Shown here: piece after piece, positions 23,763-37,015 of the stretch | Layout of the letters: every line of letters starts with the position of its first letter | How positions within the stretch are numbered: the stretch's first letter is position 1 | Assembly: GCF_052324685.1 (NCBI RefSeq) | Contig: NC_135221.1 | Coordinates: 8,094,875-8,158,874, forward strand | DNA length: 64,000 nt | Reading direction: 5' to 3' | Source of the DNA: Brachyhypopomus gauderio | Taxonomy: Eukaryota > Chordata > Actinopteri > Gymnotiformes > Hypopomidae | Notes under the pieces: model-generated | What the model was told of the DNA's origin: nothing | Seen by the model: the letters and a program-made list of their open reading frames with translations, nothing else | The model's database searches: none | Translations under genes and position numbers: made by a program

Positions 23763-24792
23763 GCTGACTTCTCAGCAACTCTTTGCTGTGTCTTTGCTGT
23801 GCCTGTTCTTGTGTCACAGGTCAGCTGGTACGGTATCTTGATTAGTGGGAATTTTCCTTCTAGGTTTCTTTTCCATTCATTATCTTTTTTTCTGTGCCAT
23901 TCTCAGGTTTGCTAACCCTGTCTTACCTGAATTTTTATAGTATGTTATTTTTGTTGTTTATTTTTGTTGTTTCTCTCACTCCTTGAGATAGTCAGCTTTT
24001 CCCCTGGAGCCCTTTGTTTGTTTGTTTTTCTTCTGGCTACTGGCTGCGTGGCAGCAACATCTCAATGTGTGCAGCCATTTGCCAGAATGGTGGGGTTCAT
24101 CATGCCACTCCTGGGCCCTACAATACTGTGTACACCACCTCAACACAGAGCACAACATACACATTCTCCATCACTAGGGGGATGAATCAGACCTGACGGG
24201 ATTTGCTGTCTGGGACAATGAAAGTTTGCACTGAGCTGCTCAAGTACCAAACTGGCTAACTGAACAGCCATGATTTGTTGTGCTCCACACTCTCCAGTGC
24301 TACTGAATTCCTTGACATAGAGGTGGTTGCAACCCCACCTATACAAATCTATTCAGCGGATACGAGAGGGGTGGATACGTCACTCAACGAGGAACGTCCC
24401 CCGCTGTCTTGACAGAGTGGACATCGCCTGTGATGTTGATGAGATCTTGTAGTAAGACCCAGAAGCGAGACAAGATGGCACCTAAATAACCAAAATAACC
24501 AAAATAAACCTTCCCCTTGTAATTGTTTCACTTTATGGTGTAAATGTACTGAATATGCAGAAATAACCTGTATATTTATGAATATACAGTACATTTATAT
24601 GTGAGTAATATGAAATGTATACAGCTGACTACACAGTGTTCAGGCTACACCATAGGTTTTGGCTAGAGTTGAAAGTTTTGGTTGATCTAAACTGCCTGGG
24701 TAATCTTTTGTAACTGAAGAGTGAGTGTGGGAAGACAATATTACCATGCTGGTTGCATCTGAATTGCCAGTGTGTACCGGGAGAAACAAAGG

Positions 24793-25148
24793 TCAACCAG
24801 ACTTTTCATAACAAAATTCCTGAGTATGCCAAGTCTGTACATAGCTTGTCAGAATGTCAATAGTTTCCTTCAAATCCTTGTGTAGACTGGATTTAATGAT
24901 CTGACCTAGACAAAGTGCTACTATGGCAAGACTCACTACAGCAACACCAACATTTTTAAACAAAGCCGGCATCACTTGTAACAACAGCCTTGACTCCAGC
25001 ATCCATGTCAACCATATCCTTTATGATACCAGCCATGATAACAAAGAGCAGTACTAGCTCACCCAACAGAGAATGCCCTTGAGGTACCACTTGAGGTACT
25101 TAGCAATGTCAGGACGGACAGTGAGTTCCCCGCCAGGAGAGGACACAT
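24793..25148 (-). other. Possible small gene or pseudogene, unrecognised
   Basis: The segment 25148-25063 looks like an exon: it has a good acceptor (ttcgtttgtgcag), an open frame reading VRPDIAKYLKWYLKGILCW, and a GTGAGC donor. Below it on the same strand, 25011-24793 is open for 72 codons with a hydrophobic run (VAVVSLAIVALCLG) and a terminal stop. An adjoining frame reads GIIKDMVDMDAGVK. The frames do not join cleanly. I cannot assign a family. Confidence 0.25.
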
Positions 25149-25263
25149 CTGCACAAACGAACACACAGGACATGTCCAGGACATGGTCGTTGAGAAGCCT
25201 AACTTCCTACAAAGAATGAAATGTGCTCAGGGGACATCTATTGCGAAGATGTTAAGATATTCT

Positions 25264-25474
25264 AACCATATTCATTTACATTTACATTTATGGCATTTGG
25301 CAGACGCCCTTATCCAGAGCGACTTACATTTTTATCTCATTTTTTTTTTTTATACAAGTGAGCAATTGAGGGTTAAGGGCCTTGCTCAGGGGCACCTCAA
25401 TCATGGCCTGGGGATCGAACCTGCGACCCTCCGGTCACAAGACCAGTTCCCTAACCGTTAGGCCATGACTGCCC
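25264..25474 (-). mobile_element. tRNA-derived SINE
   Basis: Read on the minus strand, the head from 25474 has an A-box-like TGGCCTAACGGTTAGGG and a B-box GGTTCGATCCC with tRNA spacing. A body follows with TAAGTCGCTCTGGATAAGGG, and the element ends in repeated AAATGTAAATG units. This layout (tRNA head, conserved body, short-repeat tail) is that of a teleost SINE. A truncated relative lies at 34718-34790. Confidence 0.85.
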
Positions 25475-28053
25475 TTATTCATTAAGAACCTATCCAGAGG
25501 ATTGCATATGACATTATGCTTTAGCATATTGGTGAAATTCTTCTGTCCCTATTTTAATACACTTTATTTAAACACATACAAACATTTACATTTGTGTTCC
25601 GTGTTAAGTGTGCTGACACAGTGGTACACGTCAACTGTGTTTCTAGTGGTTCTCTAGTGATCTGATATGATAGCAGTGATGACCGTGGACACACTCGGCG
25701 TCCTATAACCGCAGAGTCCAAATGTCCAAACGTCCATCAATGGAGATTCAGCGAACACTGTTCCACTTACCAGGCGAGGACTCTTTTTCCTTCTGACATT
25801 TTATTGAGAGAGAGAATGTCAGTAGAGATTTATATTGATATTTATATTGTATTTGATGAGTTGTTCCTAATTCAGGGATCATTCATATTGTTTTGTTGTT
25901 GTTTTGTGTTTTTATTTGTTTGTTGTGATCTTATGTTTAATACTTGCTTATATGCACTTTGTGTTAAAATGTGTTACTAAAGGTCAAGTTGTATATTATT
26001 ATTTTTTACTTTGTCTATATGAAAACGATATCCATACAAGAGAGACCTTGTTTACTGTTTTTTGTATACGTGATGTGACTCTAGAGGAGTGAAATGCAGG
26101 ATCGGGCATCAGGTTCCTTTTAGTGAAGAAAACAAAAATGGAAAAGATTTTCAAATTACATATTTTATTCTTGAACAGAAGACACTCACTTTTTTCAATA
26201 AGGGCAATAAGTTGAAATGAGAAGCAGGTGTGCTCAGTGGTTAGTAAGCAGGTGATTGGGACTTGGAAAGTGTGTGTGTGATTGATGGGTGTGTGATTTG
26301 TCAGATATAATAATGACAAATTATGTGTATAGCCTGTGGGAAATCTGCTGCAGTGGAGACACCTAGTGGACATTCTGTGGAACAGTCAAGTCTGAACTGC
26401 TTGAAATTAAACAAAATGTTAGGCTGATATTGTGGTTCTGCATGGGTTATTGTGGTCCCTCACAGGGGGAACTCTCAATTCACCAGTACACTTAAATCAT
26501 TAATGGGCTTTTTAATTGGCTGTCAAACTGCATCAGTGGGTTAAAGCAGCAGGGTTAAAGCTGAAGTGGGGTTTATATCCAAGACCCACATTTAACCCAC
26601 AGCAGTTCTTCTTGTTGACCACTAGGTGGTGTAGAGGGCTTTGTCATATACACTGTAAATCTGTGCTGGCTTACTGTTGTGTGTTGTCCTTCCAAAAGAA
26701 CACAAGACCCTATTTTGCCTTCTTTTCACCTCATCTGCTTAGCAAATCGACTGTGGCATCTGTCATTTTGTCCTTTTACATCTGCAAAGTCCTCACATCT
26801 ACAGGATGACGCACCCCTGAGTCCTCAGTCCAGCTGCATGGATGGTGGTAATAAGCAGGTCTGATGTGCACCATATTTGTGTATTCCATGGGTGTCTATG
26901 AGAATGGAAAGGTCTGCTGTCCACCACATACCATTTAGTTTCTGTCTCAGTGTCTCAATGCAAAGTACGTAAAGATCAAGGGGTTCAGCGTTGCTGTCTC
27001 CATGACTGAGAAGAAAATAATAAATATTTAAAGTGGATTTATTAATAGAAATCAACATGGATAAACACAGGGATGAAGTCAGTAGATTGAATTTCAGATA
27101 AAATAGCTAGAAGGCATAGTACTAACGGATTACATCGTTTATGCAGATTAGATAATCGGATGCGGATAAGATTCAGAAGACTGAATAATTGTTCTGTTTA
27201 CGGGCATCATGATGTGTAGAAATTCTAAAATAAGTTAAAATCAGCAAAGGGCAATTTGTGTGTGTGTGTGTGTGTGTGTGTGCAACCCTAGAGGTGCAGT
27301 TGATGTGCATACATATCCATCTTCACACTTAGCTTTCTTTGTGATTACAGAGCATGGAATTGCTATCAAGACTTTTAGACGTGCCCTTTGTATGACCATA
27401 ACCATGAACAGAAATGTGTGTGGAAATCGTGTAATGCACACGTGTAATGATATCAGACAAATTTCATTTAGAGGATAGTTATCATGTATATTCATCTGTG
27501 TTGGTTCTGCGTTGATACATGTAAATTCATCCATGTTGGTTCTGTTTGGATGCATGTATACTCACCTGTGCTGAATTTGTCATGTGTCAGTGCTCCGTCT
27601 ACCTGAAAGCTGGTCCATGCCTCTGCATTAGTCTGGTGGAGCACATATGAGGTGAATCTTCACACCTGCTGAAGTTGTGTTCAGACTTCTCCTATTCATT
27701 GCCAGTGAGACCAAAAGGTTTGATAAATATGAAATGTGATGGCTGCAAAAAATTTTTATTACAATCTCATAAAATGTAAGAGGCTTAATTGATGTGTCAG
27801 GGTGCAGTTTTACTGAGGTTTCTGTTAAATAACAACCCACAAAATGGCTGAACCTTTTAACCAAGAATAAATAAAAATTCTGAAGAGCATATTTTACAGT
27901 TGAGTGGGTGTTACTCCCTTTTAGCATGTTGCTGCAATGAGTCTTTCATAAAACAACGCTGAGGCAAAAACCTGATATTACTAGGCCTTAAACATGAGAG
28001 CAAAGATTACCAAGCCACGTAGCATGAGAGAGACAGATAGACAGAAACAGTCT

Positions 28054-28057
<4 letters not shown>
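25475..28057. other. Intergenic DNA, no gene recognised
   Basis: AT-rich DNA with a short (TG)n run near 27257-27281. Open frames are short and motif-free. Confidence 0.4.

Positions 28058-28091
<34 letters not shown>
28058..28091. repeat. (GA)n microsatellite
   Basis: About 17 GA units in intergenic DNA. Confidence 0.9.
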
Positions 28092-28093
<2 letters not shown>

Positions 28094-29756
28094 CTCCCAG
28101 GTTCCAGGTGTTGAAGTCCACAGCTTATCTGTTGTATGCAGCCCCAGCTGAACAGCTGGCCTGACCATGACTGTTGGCTGCATACATGCAGACTCCAGCT
28201 CACACAGCTCGGAAATCTCCAAACCCTCTTGAACACGTGACTGACAGTACAAGTTCAAAATGTGGAATTTAAAAATGCACTGCTGGTAGAAACAAGGATC
28301 TTCATCAAATCGGCCTCTAACTACTATATATGAATTATATGATATTGAGCTTTTCACTCATATGACTAGCTTAGCAAACATACACACACAAGTGATCTTT
28401 CCCCCACAGGTCCTTTTAACGAGTCAGAACTGAAACTATTGACATGTGACATGTGACAGTACTTCAAGACCCAACACGTCCATGCAGTCCGTTTGTGTTT
28501 ATTTGGTTGGTTTGGTTTGCTTTGTCTTTGGCTGGGCAAACAGGAAATTGCATGATTTATTTGAATTGCAGCCATTAGCCATGCATCCTCTCATCAAACG
28601 TCCATCCATCACTGTGAACAATCCACACCTGCAGGTCTGATGTTCGGTGCTAAACATGATGTAATTTTGCTATGTTGATGTGTGACTGCATTGTCAAGTA
28701 TAAAGACAGAGTTAAAGAGAAAAAATAGAGTATATAGAGTACTCTATAGTAGAGTACTCTAATCATATTAGAGTATGCTTGAATACTAGGCCAATATATC
28801 ATATTAAACAAAAAAGGCCTGTTTAAATGTATGGCAGGGCACTGCATGAAGAATATGAAAGACATATGCTTAAGTAGCTTGAAAGATTGTGGGTTTCTGG
28901 GATTCTGGGACAGTGTATTTGTGTGTCATGTCTGTGTGGGAGTGTGTTGGTGCATTTCTTTGAGTAAAGGTTGCCTTCCCTATTATATCCGGCTTAAATG
29001 TCAGGCTTAGTAATCATTTAAACATTCAGGTAGATAACCTCACTAGTGTGTGTATCTCTGACCACACGTGTATTTCTGACCACACGCCTCTCTCAGTAAG
29101 ACATGACACCATTAAAATCCTCAGCAGTTCATTTCAGAAACAGCTCCAAAAAGCACTATGATGTGTGTGTTTGTGTGTGTAAGTGATAATGTCATGTAAC
29201 AGTAGAGACACTTTACAGCATAGAAATTAACAAGTAGGCTATATAACCTAAGAAAGTAAAGAAGTCCTCACACTTCAAATATGCTGTTTAGTTGTATCAT
29301 AGCTGGTGAGAATTCTGGTGCAATTTTATACATTCAGTCAATCAGCCATAAAAACAACCAAACATTTAAAAAAAAACAATTGAACAATTTAAACTAACAA
29401 ACTAACACAGTTAGGGAATGTGGGTCACTTTGTTTCTATAAATGTACCATTCATGAAAACGGGGCAGATCTCACCCTGTCCTTTGTCTGAATAACAGCCT
29501 TTCTGCCTCCCTTGATGTGAAGGTTGGCTTAAAATAATAAAAGCAGATTCATTTTATAACCAGAACAACAACTTTTATAGCCAAATAACTAAACCATTCT
29601 TTTATTTCGAAAACAGATAAACAACAACAAGCACTGTTTTAAATTCATGCACACGTCAGGATCAAATTAGAGGAAAACTTACTTTTTGAATATTATTAAA
29701 TCCAGAGCTTAGTATGTTTTCTACATGCGGCTGTTGGTATTGTTTCTGTGTTTTCT
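28092..29756. other. Intergenic DNA, no gene recognised
   Basis: The only notable item is a small local inverted repeat around TAGAGTACTCTA (28734-28763). Confidence 0.4.
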
Positions 29757-29890
29757 CTCATTCTGGTGTTGATCAGTCATATTCTGGTGTTGATCAGTCA
29801 TATTCTGGTGTTGATCTGTCATATTCTGGTGTTGATCTGCTACGTTCTGGTGTTGATTTCTTATCTGGTGTTGATGTCCCACATTCCAGC
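29757..29890. repeat. 21-bp tandem repeat
   Basis: About six units of ATTCTGGTGTTGATCAGTCAT, decaying toward the right. Because 21 is a multiple of 3 the array stays open and reads as a seven-residue SGVDQSY repeat. I see no splice or start context that would make it coding. Confidence 0.85.
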
Positions 29891-30301
29891 ATTGATTTAT
29901 TTCTTTTTAATGTGGATGTTATCCTGGTGGCAAAGACTGTAATGCAATAAAACTCCCCTCTTCCTCCCCTCTCCCCTTTCCTATGTCTGGAAGAATGTGT
30001 TTTATTCTTTCTCTTTTTTTCTGATAGTTTACAGGTTTCATCCTTTTATTGGCAGAGATGAAATTGCTTCATTTCACACTGTGGAGTCATGTTCTCCCCA
30101 CCCTTGTTCCTCTTCCCCTTCTTAAATGACATCCAACAGTCACATTTTATATGAATCATTTTGAATTTGTCATTGTGGTCCTGTTTGCAGAAGATAAGCT
30201 GGTGACCAATAAGCAGAACCAGTGAGGCTGCTATACATGCAGTTCACATGTCAAAAGAAGCTACACAAGATGTTTTGCTTCAGAGGTCAATATACAGTTT
30301 A

Positions 30302-30306
<5 letters not shown>

Positions 30307-30345
<39 letters not shown>
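30307..30345. repeat. (CT)n microsatellite
   Basis: About 19 CT units, followed shortly by a (TG)n run near 30369-30386. Confidence 0.9.
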
Positions 30346-30351
<6 letters not shown>

Positions 30352-30386
30352 CTTTTTCTCTTGTGCATGTGTGTGTGTGTGTGTGT

Positions 30387-33262
30387 GGATGATGTGGGGT
30401 TAGGCTGATCCAAAAGACATGTTATTCTTTAGCTATTTTTCTTTTAACCCAGTTGTAAGGCCCCTCAGTGATTGGTCCACTATCATTCCTCTTTTTATGA
30501 GAGCAAAATCATTTGTTATGGTTTGCCCACTAAAGTCCTCACACTTTAATGTTAATGTGCTGTTTAGTCTTATCAGAGCTATTTCAAACCAGATATTACA
30601 ACTATTGTTCACTGCTCAGATAATGTCACATAATTTCAGTATTAGACATTTGGTATTTCACAAAGACATCTCATTTTCCCTAGATATCTGCACCAGAGTC
30701 CCTTTTGATTTGTATCACTCCTTTTGATATCTCTTCTGTGTAATCAAATTTATGCTAATTGAATTTTCTTCCAAACTCCCCAAAATGTTGCTCAATGTCC
30801 TCAACAAATGAACAAAACCTGGATGTTCAATGTGTATGGGTTCGCAATGCCAAAAACAATATATTAACTTGCCTGATTAAAATAAGGCTACATTTCACAT
30901 ATAAAAAAAAGGGTTGTGACTCTGAGACATTTCAGACTGTGTAGATGTAAGTACCCTCTAATTAAACATTATCCTTACATACTAGAACTTCATATTTACT
31001 GTGTTATATCAAATCTATTGAGTTGAATCACTATATTGGTGTTTGAGGCTGGATATGTTAAAATGGTGTCAGAACTGATATCAAAGGCCAGCGCATAATC
31101 ACATTTTGAATGTCTCCGAATTGAACATTCAACAGGCATCAGCTGGCTTATCTGAACACAATATTTTCTTGTGTCATGTGTCAGAGCTGCTCAAAAAACT
31201 CTTTTGCGTGGAGTACACTCAGGGATGGATTACTGACCAGGAACCAGGAGGTCTCAGGTGTCCTCAGACCACAGGGCCCGAGGCAGCTTGGTGCTCCAAA
31301 GATGCTTGTGCCCATCTGTGTCCATCTGTGATTGTTAGGTGTTGATGTGTATATTACATTCTGTTACATACAAAGCTTTAAAAAGACAAGAGCAGACATT
31401 CTTAAATGTATTCAACTTCTCAGGTCAGGCTGGGTCCTGCTTAACTGGACATTTTGTGCACCTTCATCCGAACTGATTGCATTACCTTTTATTTAATATT
31501 ATAACCATGAAAACATATGAGTACAAAAGCTGCCTCGCCCGACACGTTTTGGTGCTGATGGGGTGTGAGTGAGTTGGCTGTGAAACAAACTGGGAGATCG
31601 TGAGAGGCCGTGGAGTGCAAAGAGCATTACAACTCAGGGCTAGAACTGCAGTTCATTTTGTCATTGCGAATAAGTTATTTATCTGAATAGTTTTGATGCA
31701 ATTGATCTGCCCATGCCTTTACTTGAAGGAGAGTTTTACCCATAAACTGATGTGGTGTCCCAACCCCAGTAGCAACTTTACCTGCTTCAGACCCATAACA
31801 CAGTTAGATGTTCTTCCTAAGCTGTTTGAGCAATGCCATCCTCTTGATTGCTTTTAATGTCATGTGTTGTAGGTTCCTGTGAAAGTGTTTAATAGTATAT
31901 GGTGTGCTTGTACATTGTCATAATATGGAAAAAATGTAGCTTAGATATCTATCATTATGCTGTAAATTCATCTTTTCAGAAGGCAATATTAAACTATTAC
32001 ACTGCCTCGTCCCTTTGTGTGACTTCTCTTTCAGGAGATCATGCTGGAACCCATTTCTTTGTTTTAGCACACGTCTAGGTTTTCTCATTAAAGCCTGAAT
32101 TGTGCTAAAATGTTTGCTTCCATGCTTGAGGGCAGAGTCGGGGAGACGTGAAACCCTCTGAGGTTTGGACCGTTGCTTCTGTTAGTCCAACAGTCCAGAA
32201 CTGAATTCCAAAGCTCTGAGATCTCTGATGTTTTTCTTTCTTAATATTTCATTTCCTCTTCCCTTATTTAATTAATTTGTTCATGTGAAAAGTGGTGACA
32301 AGGCATCCATACCTGAATGGAATTTCAGTGATGTGCCAACTGGAGTATAAAGGATCTTTGAAGATAACTCTGACACCTCTCAGATGGTGTCCTGTCCAAA
32401 CCGAAACATTTCATCCCCATCTAGTAACACCATCTGTTTCTCCCATGATGTTTTTGAGCAACTGTGAAACTAAACACATCAAATTCAAACGCAAACTCTT
32501 GCCCTTTTAAGTATATGCACGTGTTGTGTTTGCAGAATGGGCCGGTCCAGGTATTTGAGCTTTTAGTTGTGAGCTGTGCCAAGTTTGTTTCTTTCTGTTA
32601 CTGCAGGAATTGCGAAAAAGTTTTCTAGGTGCCAAGCTGGTGCTCCTTTGAGTCATTGTTGGACTCACTGGACATTCACTTGAGATGTTTCATAGTTTTT
32701 TGTATGGCCTCTTGCAGAACTCCAGACCATATGTGTGGGTTAGTTATCCTGAGCTGATTTTAGCCTGGATACAGGTGGCTTTGAAGCGGTAGATCCTGAT
32801 CTCATGGTGTTAACACATGGCTCACGCTCATTGTAGCCCCCAGTGACACTGGTCATCATTCATGAGGTCAGGCTGGTTGATTAGCTGGTGTCTCCTTGAT
32901 GAACCTGTGAGTACTCCTTTCAGGTAACTGAAGCTGGCATGTCAACGCACGCTGATTAGGCATGCGTATGGGAGCAGACTGGAACAGGATGCAGGTTTTC
33001 TCCCAGTGCTCCTGGTGATCACTTTCTTAACCGAGATGAGAGTGAGATAGTGAGATAAAAGAGATGAGCTTTAGAAGAACGTCTCCCCATGTCATTGACC
33101 TTTGTGTCAGCCTTGTGCGGGCTGACAGGTGAAGGTTTCTGTTCCCCCTTTTGTCACCTGCTAAGTAGGACTAGAGGAGTGAGCACCTGACATAGCCTTT
33201 GACAGAACACTCACTTCATCTTTCCCCACTCACAAGTCCTCCCCACTCATAGTGTCTTACGT
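30387..33262. other. Intergenic DNA, no gene recognised
   Basis: Both strands were read. Short open frames are present, but none has a recognisable domain or convincing exon boundaries. Confidence 0.4.
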
Positions 33263-33422
33263 GCATGGACGTAATTTTGATTTCAAAAGTGGGGGGACAT
33301 GGATTCGTCGCTATTTAAATATTTGGTTTTAACCGTAAAAACTGGGGGGGACCAAAACCGGCTTTTGAAAAAGTGGGGGGGACATGTCCCCCCCGTCCCC
33401 CCCCCCAAAATTACGTCCGTGC
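33263..33422. mobile_element. 160-bp G-rich non-autonomous DNA element, copy 1
   Basis: Termini GCATGGACGTAATTTT and AAAATTACGTCCGTGC are inverted copies. TTACGT flanks both sides (33257-33262 and 33423-33428), a 6-bp target duplication. The interior has runs of G and C that can pair, plus an AT core (ctatttaaatatttgg). A second copy in the opposite orientation lies at 62235-62395. It is non-coding. Confidence 0.85.
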
Positions 33423-33428
33423 TTACGT

Positions 33429-34717
33429 GACACTGGTGACTGAATTCTCTTTCTACCCTGTAAGTGGCTTAGTCGTGGGATGCTGTTTTGTTTTGGAATG
33501 TAACTACACAGAATGTGTGAGAGTCCTGGGTTTATCTCCAGCCCAGCTGAGGAGTTCATGCCCCTTCCTGAGATTTTAACAGCTGAGGCTACAGCAGGTA
33601 CACTGAACAAATGCACAGCGACCATCAGGGGACATACACTCTTATTTGTATGTCTTATACAAGATAAAACAAAACATATTTTCTAGTGTAAATCCCTTAA
33701 AACCGATTAACCTGCAAAATAAACTCCCAATATCTATATCAGAGACACCAACCTGGCCCCTACACTGACTTTATTAGGTTAGTGTATAAGTGGATTACAT
33801 ACACTATGTACAGATTCCATGCCCAGTGTGCCCATCACTCTACCATATTTATCATCGCTCATTTCCTGATTTCTGCATCTCCGCCACCACAGACATTATT
33901 TCTGTGGCAGTGGCACCTATATGGTGGAGGGAAGACATGGCTGTGCTAGGATAGAAGTGTTGCAGGAGTTTGCCATGTGTCATTGCTGTGATTAGGACGG
34001 ACGGCTATCACAAATGAAATACAGAGAAAGATGAGTTGTAGTCTTTAATGTCTAAAAAATGTACTGTCTTGATGAAGACCATAGGGAACATATATCTAAA
34101 TATACAATGGCAAAAATATATGTCAGAATGAGTGTTTCTAACTCTTATATTTAATTATTATGAAATTGAGATGATTACGGCATTAACAGTAATAATTGCT
34201 GATCACTGCATTTGAGTGGGGTTGAAGTCTCAGATGCTAAACCTGGCCTCCACCCATGATGAATCTCTCATACACTTGTGTTCATTTGCAGGGCAGGCGG
34301 GTCCATCTCACCGTGGCCGGGTGGTGTGGAGCGTGGCCAGTGTCCTGCGGAGGATGGGCTTACAGCTGCAGGCACTGTGAGTGTATTCTCCTGCAGTCAG
34401 GTACACTCTGAGCTGACAGAGTGGAGCTGTAGTAAAGGGCACTCTTTGAGGACAAGAAGCAGGTGTGAACTTTATATGTACCTGTGACCAGGAAGACACT
34501 ACTCAAATCATCAGGGCTGGCATTTTTAATATATGTGAGTTTCATGTTTGATTAGGACATGTGAATAACAGTTGTTAAACTAAACCAAAACTTGAACTGA
34601 AAAGTGTTCTGCATGCTTGGTTCATTATGACAGTATTTAACCAATAAACTGCCTGGTGTGATGTTTTTCTGTGTGTGTGTGTGTGTGTTTTTGTATGTGC
34701 ATGTGCATTTGTGTGTG
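33429..34717. other. Intergenic DNA, no gene recognised
   Basis: No feature is supported here on either strand. Confidence 0.4.
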
Positions 34718-34790
34718 TACATTTACATTTACATTTACGGCATTTAGCAGACGCTCTTATCCAGAGCGACTTACAAAGTGCTTTGCATCT
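34718..34790 (-). mobile_element. 3' fragment of the tRNA-SINE family
   Basis: It shares the ATTTACATTTAC tail repeats and the GCAGACGCTCTTATCCAGAG body block with the SINE at 25264-25474, in the same orientation. It lacks the tRNA-like head, as expected of a 5'-truncated copy. Confidence 0.75.
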
Positions 34791-36398
34791 GATCACAGAA
34801 TTCATCCTAGGTAATAGTACGGATAGGCCAGAATTCAAGATACCATTGAGTCAGACTACTACTAAACTACAGGAGTCAATGTCATTACCTAGTGTTTTGC
34901 AAGTTAGACGTTTGCCAATTAACCACACAACCACACGTTTGCACAATTAACCATAGACAGACATACAATGTGTACAAGTATGTGCGTGTGTGTGTTTGCA
35001 TGCTGTTTGGTACCCTCATTGATGGACAGGGGAAGTGGATATAAATTAACTGAGCAGAGGAAATTAATCAAATTACCTTTAAAATTGTAAAATATAGTAT
35101 AACAATTATATGCTTGAATGATTTATATTACATATAAAACAAACAACAAAAACAACAAATAACAACCTCCACCCCAAACTCCGCTAACACTCTTTGAAGT
35201 GTAACTTTAAATAATAGGTCTGGTGCTGAACTTCAGATTTAATTTAATAAAGGAGACCCTGCTGTGTATTGGTTCTGGAGACTGGTCCGGTGGACAATGC
35301 TGAACAGTAATGCTCAGGGCCCGAATTAGGTTAGCACTGCCAGTCCAACAGGCACCCTGTCATCCCACATCACTTCCTGTCAGGAACTTGTCAGCAGCAC
35401 GTCTACGCTGGCAGTGTGTGCTTGTGTAGTAAGAGATAAAGTAAAAGCAATAAAAGAGATTTTGTCCTGCTGTCACTTTCTAAATGATGCTTCTTTGATG
35501 GGTAGAGGCATCTGTCAAGAAAGCTTTTTTTCCAGAAAGCATTCCTTAAATATTATGTTATATAATCTGAGAAGACATTGGATTTACAGAACAAAAGACA
35601 TGTACTCCTCCTTATTGTCTTTGGAATCAAACAGCAGTTAAGTTTTTTTCAGAAAAAAAGTGAAGGAAAGAAAACTACAAGCTTCTTCTTACGGCTGAAC
35701 AACATAACTACGAAGTTATTTAACATAACTGTAAATCAGCTCCCATAGAGACAGAGCATCCAGCACGATGTTTCTACAGGATGTACATCAGCCTAGCATC
35801 TCTATCAGGCAGTGCCATGGACAGATCCTGTCTGGATCAGTCACTGTGATCCATCTGTATTTTAAGACTGTTACCATCGTTCAGGCTAATAATTCAAGCT
35901 GGAGAAGCAATGAGAACCCTTATGCAGCTGTGAACGGGTCTGACGTGAAAACATCACAGCCTACTACAGTTCTTTTTTGCAGCATTCCATATTATCACAT
36001 GATTATTTATTGAGTGAATTCTCCAACCTCATGTCATACATCTGCACTGGTCACTGGATCAGTTTGTCCGAGTTCTGTGGGATAGACTACACTTCCAAGA
36101 ACGCTATCATTTTAGGGTTATGGTGCACAAACCTACAGTTTTTAGTTTTTTCTTGCAAACTTGCAATTTTATGGCTGCTTTTAGTTCCAACAAGCTTTGC
36201 AGCTTCAAATTCACAGCCCAGAATTGCCCAGGGAGACCATCGTCCAGTATGCGATTCTTTAATCATCTGAAGGTTACTGCTCAGCAGAGCACAGTGTTCG
36301 TATTCCACCAAATGTGACAAAACTGCAAAACAGTTGAGATGTAGCATCCTCCTTCATCCTGAGAGAAACATGATGTTGGCGATGTGAAGAGCAAGGAG

Positions 36399-36400
<2 letters not shown>
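34791..36400. other. Intergenic DNA, no gene recognised
   Basis: AT-rich DNA with short motif-free open frames. Confidence 0.4.

Positions 36401-36469
<69 letters not shown>
36401..36469. repeat. (GT)n microsatellite
   Basis: About 34 GT units. Confidence 0.95.
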
Positions 36470-36471
<2 letters not shown>

Positions 36472-36990
36472 GGGCCCTTATGGTAGATTCATCAAAGTCA
36501 CATCTGATTGCACATTAAGCTGAAGGCAGAGATAGTAGTGTATTCCATCATGATGCCTCTTAACATCTTGAGAAATAAACACTAAACTCAGCTTTCATTG
36601 TATGCTAGGCATGCCCTGATCATTCATGTGTCTCTGCAAAGTACAACTTACCTAAAGGTTCAGGCAAATCTGTAGGTCTTTCTGTGGTGAAATCCTAACT
36701 GATCAGCCAGACAGACAGAAAGGCAGGCTTGCTGTGTAGAACAAGGTCATCTGCGTGCATCCCAAGTCATGCCAAACGCTTTGAAGCTACCCCAACAATG
36801 AACGTTGTGTATTATATATAATGATATGATAGCATAGCATCATAAACTAGGCTGTGATGTTGTTGTGTATCCCTGGTTTAAAGTGTTTGCACCCTCTCCC
36901 ACTTTTTCATTGCACCTAATTTAGTCAGGCACGGTTCACTCTGTTTTGTGATTGATCTCAATAAAGAAAATACATGTTCAATGGAGTTTG

Positions 36991-37015
36991 GCAAAAAAAA
37001 AAAAAAAAAAAAAAA
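36991..37015. repeat. Poly(A) tract
   Basis: An uninterrupted run of about 24 A. No retroposed gene or tRNA-like head is visible just upstream, so its origin is unclear. Confidence 0.85.

Noticed and set aside
29714..29950. Frame with SGVDQSY repeats
   Set aside because: A 21-bp tandem repeat in intergenic DNA; no splice sites or homologous protein recognised.
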